From positions 83,684,895 through 83,748,894 of the forward strand of contig OY294044.1 in NCBI GenBank assembly GCA_958510825.1: DNA of 64,000 bases, given 5' to 3'. The position numbers were made by a program, and so were the translations under genes. The notes under the pieces are model-generated. The model was given only the letters and a program-made list of their open reading frames with translations, ran no database searches and had not been told where the DNA came from. Below, in pieces: positions 55,934 through 64,000 of the stretch (positions within the stretch are counted from its first letter, which is position 1; every line of letters starts with the position of its first letter). The stretch is from Brachypterus glaber. Lineage: Eukaryota > Arthropoda > Insecta > Coleoptera > Kateretidae.

Positions 55934-57953
55934 TGTACCGTAATTAATACGTTCACTGCCAACGGCTAGTTTTGACAGCGGAGCAATGGGTATGGGCAAG
56001 GGAAAAATAGAAAGAATTGATTAATGTTGTTAGGGGCGCCAGTTACTTTAGCTTTTACTCCTTTAGGTAAGTAACAACCTAGTGTAAATACTTAAGCTTT
56101 TCAGTTTGAGAAAATATAACCCCTAAATAAAATAAGATAATTCATTTGAGAAATTCATTATAAATAAACTTAATGAAAGCACATCAAGTAATGTATTAAT
56201 ATATATAAAAAATATGTGTAATTATATTAAGATATAATTAAAGAAATCTTAATAAAAATTACTAAATTCAGAAATCATTCGACTTAAATGTATAAAGAAA
56301 ACATGAAGTTCAGCAAGCACCAAGAAATGTATGTAAACAACAATCATTTCTTGCAGTGTATAAAAGTCATGCTTAAATTAGAAATCATTTAATCAAAAGT
56401 ATGATATTTAATAATTAATAAATGAGATTAAATGTTTTAAAAAAAATAAGTACCTAAAAATGAACAAAAGCCAGAAAGGCATATAGTATTAATCAATACT
56501 ATATCAGATCTGATAAAGTTTACAGTTATAAGAATATTGAAATAAAAGAATTTAAAAATATGAAATATTGCTTTCAAAAGTTTTCAGAATGAGTACTTAG
56601 CTGGTTTCTGCAAAATCCATGAGGTATGAATTCCATCGTCTCCATCTGTACAAGTCTCCCCTATGCTGATGAATTCATTTCTCAAATGAAAGAAAAAAAA
56701 ATATAGGCTGTCCCATCTACTTTGGAAAAATCATCTTCCAGGATAAAATGTACGATTGAAAATGTTGTCCGGGATAAAATATACTTTTGAAAATTATGTC
56801 CAATGTAAAATTGTCTGCTAGACGGTTACATAGAATTTATCTATGCCGAAAATTACAGAACCATGTTCCAACAGAACATCACTCCATGCGGAGAACTTGT
56901 ATATCAAATATACCAAAATAAACTTCAACTTAAATTAATGTAATTCCATATTAATGGTATAGAAATGGTGAGTAATTAATGGTAATTAATTAATGGTGAT
57001 GTCATACTAAGTCTTCGATGTCCATCGAAACGTTATAAATGCGTAATTGTAGAAAATAACCGTTACAATATCTTCCGCATTGTTTAAATATTCATTTTCA
57101 CTAACTTTAAATAAAAATACATGAAGGATTACTTCGATGATTACAGAAAATAAACACTCGTCAAAATGACACCACCATTGTATTCGAGTTGCTTCAAGCA
57201 GGAGCGAAAATCGACCTTATCAACCGGTATGAACCCTTCAGGTAAATAAAATCCTATTTCTGAACTATTAGCGACATCTATGCAAGTCATTATCAACTAC
57301 AGTTTTACCGTATAAGATTCCTAATAAAGGTAACGAAAACTACATCAAAGATAATAACAAAAGAATATTTCCTAATAAATCCGTATTAGTGATATCTAAC
57401 CTCAAAATATTACTCTAAGAAACAAATATAAACAATACTTATTGTTTATCAGCAAAACTAATAAAAATACGAACAGAATACTAAGTGTCCTGTGAACTAA
57501 GTATAAACAAAATACTGAATCTAAGTGAGCAGTTCCAGCAAACTATTTTCAACAAATTCTGGATTATCCCGAAGGAATAAGCATACGAAACTTTCCAGGA
57601 GAAACAAGCTACAGATGAAAGCCAGTGAAATCCAACCCTCAATAGACTCTGAAACATATAAAAACCAGGTAAGTCCATAGACAAATGCACTATAGAGAAA
57701 TAAGTCATATGATTCTTTATTATTAAAAATCATATTCTAATTATGTTTTCTTTATGTTATTTTCAGGTAGAACTATGGAATAGAGACTCATATGGTTAGA
57801 ATTCAGTTCCTGCTACAAAATAGTCCCAGATACAAAATAGTTCTGTACGTACGTAACTATTTATATACAAAATAAACATAAATTATAACGTAAGTAAACG
57901 AATAGTTTAATTAACCCTTGCTATATTACAAAGTGACGATTTATATCGTTACA
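55934..57953 (-). mobile_element. 3' LTR of the Ty3/gypsy element (~2.0 kb)
   Basis: Its left end TGTACCGTAATTAATACGTT is repeated exactly at 63897, and 104 bases to the window edge match without a difference. On the minus strand the LTR starts TGTAACGATATAAATCG (or two bases earlier, TGTGTAACG) and ends GGTACA, so it has the usual TG...CA ends. Its right boundary, 57953-57955, is inferred from the polypurine tract. At about 2 kb it is long for an insect Ty3 element. Small frames inside (57481-57733) show no motif. Confidence 0.85.
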
Positions 57954-57955
57954 CA

Positions 57956-57970
57956 TGCCCCCTCCAAAAA
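57956..57970 (-). other. Polypurine tract next to the 3' LTR
   Basis: TTTTTGGAGGGGGCA on the minus strand directly precedes the LTR start. It would prime plus-strand DNA synthesis. Confidence 0.7.
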
Positions 57971-58202
57971 TAATAAAAATATTTAATATACAAAAAATAT
58001 TTTTATACCAAACTCTAAAACTATTTAACTTAAATAGCTAAAATATATACTATATTTTATTTAATAAATCAACAAAAAATACAATACTTTATGTAAATCA
58101 TTTGAAATACTACTTGATAATTAACAATAGCTAAGCTTGATAACTACGTGTATCATCCGCCTACTCTTATGTAGAACATAATTTTGGGACTTTATCGGTG
58201 TG

Positions 58203-58264
58203 TGTCATAAACAGGTAATTGTCATAATCAGGTAATTGTCATAATCAGGTAATTGTCATAATTA
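58203..58264. repeat. 18-bp repeat, three copies
   Basis: CAGGTAATTGTCATAAT is repeated in tandem in the untranslated region between pol and the 3' LTR. The rest of 57971-58481 is noncoding 3' sequence of the retroelement. Confidence 0.9.
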
Positions 58265-58481
58265 ATTTTGTTTTCTTTTTAGCTAAGTTTTATCAAGATA
58301 AAAAAATAGAAATAAGACTTGACTACGCGCATCAGAATCCTCTTCTACAAAAAATATATTTATATATATTTTTTTTACTATATACAAAAGTTTTGGGTAC
58401 CCTTTAAATATTTTCAATACATTGATATTTTTTAAATATCATTCCGAATAATACTAAGAATATATTCTTATTTAATCAAAT

Positions 58482-61400
58482 CTAGCCAACTGAAATGTCA
58501 CTATTCGATCCAAAATATTTCTTTAGATCTTTAACATGCCAGTCGCCTCTATGACCATCTGCATTTTCCAAAATATACACTAACTTTGACTTTTTCGCAA
58601 CAACTTTGCAAAGTATGTACTTTGGAGCAAGTTTTGCAGCAAAACTTTTACTAGCATCTGAGAGTACTTTGTTTCGTCTCCAAACTTTTTCACCTATATC
58701 AAAATTTACTTCACGCTTGCGCAAATCATAAGTACGCTTATTACGTTCATAAGCTTCATGTAAATATTTCTTTACATCAATAAAAATCTCTTTAAGATTT
58801 CCCAAGTCTTGGCTATACGAGTCTCTGTCACAAGGTTCTAATTTAACACCATCAGTCGATGTCATTTTGCCATAATAAGTTCCTGTGATAGGTACATTCC
58901 TCCCAAAATTAAGAAATGCCGGCGTATACCCCGTAACTTCATTTACAGACGTTCGTAAAGCTAGACCTATTTTTGCTAAATTTTTACACCATTCTTTTTG
59001 ATTATCTTTTATATATGATCTTATAGCAGTAGAAATTGTGCGATGTTGCCTTTCCGTCGGATTATTTTGACTATGGTAAAGTGCATTAAACCAAATTTTC
59101 TGTACATTATATTCATCTGCTAATTTTTTAAAAACTTTACCAGCAAATTGTTTTCCATTATCGACAATTAAAAATTGACAGACTCAGTAAACTAAAAAAA
59201 CTTCATTCTCAATGAATTTACATATTGCATTTGCAGTAGCTTCCCTTAAAGGATGTAATAATGTATACTTTGTAAACCAGTCTGACACAACTAAAAGATA
59301 ACAAAAACCTTTAGAACTTCTGGGAAATGGTCCCTGCAAATCACATGAAATAACTTGCCACGGATAATTTACTTCTTTTTCACGACCCATCAATCCAAAA
59401 CGTGCAGAATTACTAACTTTTTGTGATTGACAAATATTACAACATCTTACATACTTTAAAATATCTTTACGCATTTTTGGCCAAAAATATGTTTCTGAAA
59501 TTCTATGAAAAGTTTTAAAAAATCCCATATGAGAAGCCAATACATCGTCATGACATTCTTTTAGTACTTGTTTACGACATTTTTGAGGCACTAACAATTT
59601 CCACTCTATAATATTACTTTTTACTTTTGTCTTGGTCGGTATGAACTTATAAATATTATCATCAATAACTTTAAATTGCGGATATGAATCTGGACTCTTA
59701 ACAATTTTTTCCCTCAACTGAATATAATATTTATCACTATTATAATCATTTACATTAAAATTAATTAAATTTACATCTGGAAAAATTGATTTTTCTGGTT
59801 CTATTCTATCAAAAGCTCTGGATAACCCATCAGCTACTACATTTAATTTACCTCTACGATATACAATATCCATATCATATTGCTGTAATTTTAATGACCA
59901 AGCCAAGCGACCAGAGGGATCTTTCATATTACTCAAATATTTTAAAGAAGAATGATCTGTAATTACTGTGAATTTAACACCTTCAATATATGGTCTAAAC
60001 CTATCTATAGCAAACAAAACAGCTAAACATTCCTTTTCACCTACAGAATATTTTATTTCACTACGTGTTAAAGCTCTACTAGCATAAGCTATTACTTTTT
60101 CTTGACCATCTTGCGTTTGTGTTAATATGGAACCGAGGCGAACTAAAGAAGCATCACATTGTATAACAAATGGTAAAGAAAAATTGGGACTTGCTAAAGC
60201 TGGAGCATTTATTAAAGATTCCTTCAACAATAAAAAAGCTTTTTCTGCATCAGTATTCCAACTAATGGCTTGTTTTTTACCTTTGCCCTTTAAAAGTGAA
60301 TTTAATGGACTAACAATTGTTGAAAAATTCCTAACAAATCTACGATACCACGAAGCTACACCTAAAAATCGTTTTATTTCTGTACTATTTGTTGGTCTAG
60401 GATAGTTTATTATTGCTTCTACTGTTTGCGGATCGGTTCTTAAACCAAAATTATCAATTACAAAACCTAAATACTTAAGTGATTTTCTAAAAAAATTACT
60501 TTTTTCAAAATTTATTGTTAGATTAGCAGATTTTAATTTTTCATGTACTATTTGAAGTAATTTAATATGTTCCTCAAAAGTTTTTGATACTATTATAATG
60601 TCGTCAATATAAACAAATATATTTGGATAAAAGGAGAAAGGAAAAAGTTTATCCATTAATCTTTGCTGACTTTGTGTTCCATTTTTGAGTCCATAACACA
60701 TTACATTAAATTCAAATAGTCCCCTACCAGGTACGGAAAATGCAGTTTTTTCTTTAGCAGTTTTTGTAAGTGGAATCTGCCAAAAAGCATTTTTTAAATC
60801 TATACTTGATATATATTTTGCATCGCCTAATAAACTTAAAATGGAGTCTATCCTTGGTAAAGGATGTGAATCACCTTTTGTAATAGAATTTAATTTACGT
60901 CCATCAAAACAAAAACGGTATGTACCATTAGCTTTTTTTACTAATAAAACTGGTGAATTAAAATCAGAATAAGATGGTGAAACTATATCATCTTTTAACA
61001 TTTTATCTAACTCTTTATGTAAAATTTCTATTAAATAAGGTGACAAAGGATATTGACGCATTTTAAAAGGTTTATTATTTCCTGTATCTATATCATGTTC
61101 TATTAAATTTGTTCTACCTATTTTTTCGCTATATAATTCTTTAAATAAACTAACAAATTTATCTGCTATCTTTTTCTGTTCGTCTGTCAAGTCACATAAG
61201 CCTACTGAATTATCTTTATTTATATCCTGACTATCACTGTTATTACTGATCACATTCAAATTATTAATTTTATTATTCCAAGATTCATCAGAAAAATCCA
61301 GAGTCATAGAAAACAATTGTAAAAAATTCACACCAAAAATAAAATTTGTTTCCAAAGAAGGAACAACCAAGACTTGTAAAATCTTAACTTCATTATCTAC

Positions 61401-61910
61401 TTTAATAGGTAAATAAACAACACCAGTTACTAACTGTTTAGATTTATCAGCTGTAGTAACATGCGGTATAAGACATTTATCAATTTTTAAATTAAATTTT
61501 TCTAAAATTTTAATCGCGTGACCACCAGCCACTGAACAATTTGCACCTGTATCAATCAAAGCTGTTATATTTTTATCAAAAATATTTACTTTAATATATG
61601 GACGGTTATCTCTAGGTAATTTAATAAAAGAATTTTTATTAAGTACAGACAAACTATACGGTTTATAAAAATTTTTAACTTTATCCAACCAATCTTTCCA
61701 TTCATTCAAATAAAAGCGTTTATTTGTTTCTGTTACACTTGATTTTTGTAAAGAATTGATATTACTTTTATTATAATAAATGTTTTTACAAAAAGTAGTT
61801 TTGTTATCCTTTTTTACCTGACTGTCATTATTATTTTTAGCCTTTTTATTAAGTGAATGCCGACTAAAATCATCCACTTTCCTATTTAGTTTTTTGTACA
61901 GGAAGGGCAA
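58482..61910 (-). CDS. Ty3/gypsy pol polyprotein with one in-frame stop
   Basis: Order from the N-terminus: aspartic protease (DTG at residues 120-122); reverse transcriptase (YRFCFDGRKLN at 331, YIDD at 434-437); RNase H (CDAS at 585, TDHSSLKYL at 651); integrase with an HHCC zinc finger (H787, H794, C824, C827) and the first catalytic aspartate at 857. The open part ends at a TGA (59184-59186). The same frame continues to 58482 with the DNG and NPTERQHR catalytic motifs and a GPY/F-like module containing EKVWRRN. The break is thus one nonsense codon in the integrase core. The RT motif usually read as GLKNAPATFQ is GLKNGTQSQQ here, an unusual change. Expressed by -1 frameshift from gag. Confidence 0.93.
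61851..61879 (-). promoter_or_regulatory. Stimulatory hairpin for -1 frameshifting
   Basis: On the minus strand AAGTGGATG pairs with CATTCACTT (nine pairs, one G-T) around an 11-base loop. It starts nine bases after the slippery heptamer, the usual spacing for a frameshift stimulator. Confidence 0.6.
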
Positions 61911-63289
61911 TTTTTAAAAACTACATCTTTATATCCACATTTATAACAAAACTTTGTTCTTTTAGCTAAACATTTGCTAAAAATATGATTTGGTTGGTTA
62001 CAGTTATAACAAATTATTTGTCTAATTTTATTATTACTACTATTCTGTGTATTATTAAAGCTTTGATTGGTACTTTGACTAATTTGAGAAACTTGACTAC
62101 TATTACATACTGAACTTTGACGAGTAGAGGAAGATGGGGTAAGTTTGGACACTGTGGTATTATGACTACAATTACATTTACTACTAAAATTTTGATTTAT
62201 ATCCGAACTTAGGACATTTACTTTATTAACTGCTTTATTTTTTGCCACACTTTTACCTGCTATGCTCTTTTGTTTTAATTGATAAGCTTCATCTATTCTT
62301 TTACAACTGTCCTTTAAATCTTCTAAATCATTTATTTCTATAAGTGATAATGGTGTAAAATAATGTGGTAATATTCTTTCTCTAATCGTCTTAAGTCTAG
62401 TATATAAACTTGCAGCATGAATTAAACGTTTAAACAAGGTTTCCATAGCACCTATAAAAATTGCGATAGATTCATCGGGATTTTGATATCTAGAACGGAT
62501 ATCATCCCATGTTCTATCATCTATGTTAGCTGGAAGAAAATCTTTTTTTAATGCTTGAATTATTTGAGACCACGAATTTAAATTATCTTTAATTGAGAGA
62601 AACCATGACAATGCTGGTTCTTTGAATAAGTCATATGCAGATTTAAATAACATTTCGTCTGTAACATTTCTACTTATTTTCATATATTCAACTTGCTCAA
62701 TAAAATTTAAAACATTAGACTTTCCATCAAAATTAATATTCCATTTATAAACTGGTACTGATTTTAAATAATCATTATCTTTTTTACTAGAAACATTAGG
62801 ACTAAACTGTGTACTATTATGTAATGAAATATTATTATTTACTTGAGTAAGATCTGAATTTTTACCAGATTTTTCATAAAGATCTAAAATATCTGCTTCT
62901 ATTTCTAAACAAGTTGCTTTTGTTATTTCTAAAAATTGAATACGTCTAACTTTATTTTCTTCTACTTCAGGAAAACGTTGCAGACGATTTGTTACATGTA
63001 CTAAATAAGTTTTTAATTTTCTTAAATCAGCTAAACCATAATCACCATGATATTCTACAATTTCTGAAGATATACTATCTAAAATTCTATTAATATTTTC
63101 CACTTCACTGTTAAAATTAAAAGTCGGATCTACATATTTTACTTTAGGATCTTCCCTAGCTATGGCTCTACCTAAAACTTTAATTCTAGATGCTCTATTA
63201 TTTTTTGCTGTTAAATGTCTTATACGAAGTTCATAATTTACCATTTCTGCAGTCAAAAATCTAATTTCCATTTTATCTAAATCTTCCAT
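61886..63289 (-). CDS. Ty3/gypsy gag protein
   Basis: 467 residues starting at ATG 63287-63289. The first two thirds are charged and helical, as capsid proteins are, with little sequence identity to anything I can name. The C-terminus has a canonical CCHC zinc knuckle (CYNCNQPNHIFSKC) followed by a second cysteine cluster (CYKCGYKDVVFKNCPSC) that lacks the usual histidine. A Ser/Asn/Gln-rich linker precedes them. The protein would form the particle and bind the RNA. The frame is intact, in line with a recent insertion. It ends at TAA immediately after the slippery site. Confidence 0.92.
   Translation of the reverse strand: MEDLDKMEIRFLTAEMVNYELRIRHLTAKNNRASRIKVLGRAIAREDPKVKYVDPTFNFNSEVENINRILDSISSEIVEYHGDYGLADLRKLKTYLVHVTNRLQRFPEVEENKVRRIQFLEITKATCLEIEADILDLYEKSGKNSDLTQVNNNISLHNSTQFSPNVSSKKDNDYLKSVPVYKWNINFDGKSNVLNFIEQVEYMKISRNVTDEMLFKSAYDLFKEPALSWFLSIKDNLNSWSQIIQALKKDFLPANIDDRTWDDIRSRYQNPDESIAIFIGAMETLFKRLIHAASLYTRLKTIRERILPHYFTPLSLIEINDLEDLKDSCKRIDEAYQLKQKSIAGKSVAKNKAVNKVNVLSSDINQNFSSKCNCSHNTTVSKLTPSSSTRQSSVCNSSQVSQISQSTNQSFNNTQNSSNNKIRQIICYNCNQPNHIFSKCLAKRTKFCYKCGYKDVVFKNCPSCTKN
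61889..61895 (-). promoter_or_regulatory. -1 frameshift slippery heptamer A AAA AAC
   Basis: The gag frame reads ACA AAA AAC TAA. A -1 slip on A-AAA-AAC leads into the pol frame (reading KLNRKVDD). The gag stop follows at once at 61886-61888, and gag and pol overlap by 25 bases. This heptamer is a well-known retroelement frameshift site. Confidence 0.8.
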
Positions 63290-63896
63290 TTTGAATAATT
63301 ATTTTCAAAATTTAAATTCAATTTACTCAAAATATTTATTTTATAATAAAATATTTATACTGTACCACAAATTATTTTTTTTTTGTGTATACTGCTCAAC
63401 AAAGTTTTTGCATACTTTGGAAAATTTCCCAAATATGTCAAAAAAAAATACTAAATTATTATTTATCTCAATTGGACAAATTAATAATTATAAATAGTCT
63501 CCAAAACTACAAAATTAGCTAATATTTATTCATATCCTTCGCATAAATAAATACCCTATTATCCATTTATTTTTATTGAATAAACGATAATTTCTAGAAA
63601 AACTGAACCCACGCCAAAATTTCTCTATTCCATGTTATTCCATAAAATTCAGAATAAACATAAAAAAACACATATCTGATATATCTTATCAGATTAACTC
63701 TAATTTGACTTAATTTTCAACAAAAAATATTTTATTCAACAGTTATATGTAGTTTTTCTCAAAATGAACATTAAGTTACACTGAAAAAAAATAAGCTTTA
63801 GATTTTTATAAAAAATACACTGAGAAAAATGGAGTAAAATTAAAAAAACAAGTGTTCTATCTATCCAAATACCACGTTCTTGGGCGCCAATATTAG
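63290..63896 (-). other. 5' leader of the Ty3/gypsy element
   Basis: About 600 noncoding bases between the 5' LTR and the gag start. ACACTGA(A/G)AAAAA occurs twice, near 63778 and 63817. Confidence 0.7.
63872..63889 (-). other. tRNA primer-binding site
   Basis: On the minus strand TGGCGCCCAAGAACGTGG starts seven bases after the 5' LTR. The first ten bases match the 3' end expected of tRNA-Lys(CTT), after which a short insertion interrupts the match, so a lysine primer is probable but not certain. Confidence 0.65.
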
Positions 63897-64000
63897 TGTA
63901 CCGTAATTAATACGTTCACTGCCAACGGCTAGTTTTGACAGCGGAGCAATGGGTATGGGCAAGGGAAAAATAGAAAGAATTGATTAATGTTGTTAGGGGC
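63897..64000 (-). mobile_element. 5' LTR of the Ty3/gypsy element (cut by window edge)
   Basis: 104 bases are identical to the left end of the 3' LTR. The rest of the LTR and the outer target duplication lie beyond the window. Confidence 0.9.

Noticed and set aside
57003..57040. CGATGTCCATCGAAACG in the LTR, hammerhead-like
   Set aside because: A hairpin followed by GAAACG is present but there is no CUGANGA core before it.
57481..57733. Two overlapping 70-75 residue minus-strand frames in the LTR, considered as an env-like gene
   Set aside because: Too short, no membrane-protein layout, and inside a noncoding LTR.

Overview
This is AT-rich animal nuclear DNA, almost certainly from an insect with a large, repeat-dense genome. 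Very little of it encodes host proteins. Host-type signals are one ubiquitin-specific protease ORF (USP2 type, minus strand, 22.06-23.12 kb) and a probable pair of 3'-terminal exons of an unrecognised gene (minus strand, 28.90-29.23 kb). Introns are short, splice sites look eukaryotic, and everything else recognisable is transposable element or satellite. There is no bacterial-type operon, CRISPR array or phage.

Layout. 0-1 kb: satellite of about 85-bp monomers in a three-monomer higher-order repeat, then a small minisatellite. 1-13 kb: noncoding DNA packed with foldback elements and MITEs, a pentamer (TTCTA) array, a hammerhead-like ribozyme motif and a decayed tRNA-like sequence. 13.2-15.8 kb: a broken non-LTR retrotransposon (endonuclease plus reverse transcriptase, minus strand). 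16-21.5 kb: Tc1/mariner-type MITEs, hairpins, and a 785-bp element whose empty site lies next door. 21.8-24.2 kb: the USP2-like gene inside a tandem duplication whose upstream copy has lost the coding region. 24-29.2 kb: mostly plain AT-rich DNA, then the two exons. 29.3-37 kb: nested elements, including a pogo-like transposon remnant with a pipsqueak-type HTH exon. 38.9-40.6 kb: a 1.75-kb hexanucleotide (CACTGT) array. 41.1-42.3 kb: a large foldback element with hAT-type 8-bp target duplications, with an excellent hammerhead ribozyme at its centre. 43.8-44.4 kb: a Tc1 transposase pseudogene. 47.4-48.8 kb: a degenerate array of about 120-bp repeats. 52.3-55.5 kb: an array of alternating hairpin and spacer modules with a Tc1/mariner-type MITE nested inside. 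55.93 kb to the window end: a recent Ty3/gypsy LTR retrotransposon on the minus strand, with about 2-kb LTRs, gag and pol joined by a -1 frameshift signal, and one nonsense codon in the integrase.

How it fits together. The window is a layered record of transposon insertion, and several layers can be ordered from exact target duplications or nested insertions. The most noteworthy items are the self-cleaving-RNA motifs (three sites, two types), the foldback elements that share flanks but carry different palindromic cores, and the USP2 duplication. I saw no multi-gene novel defence or metabolic system. All identifications come from reading the sequence; no database search was made.
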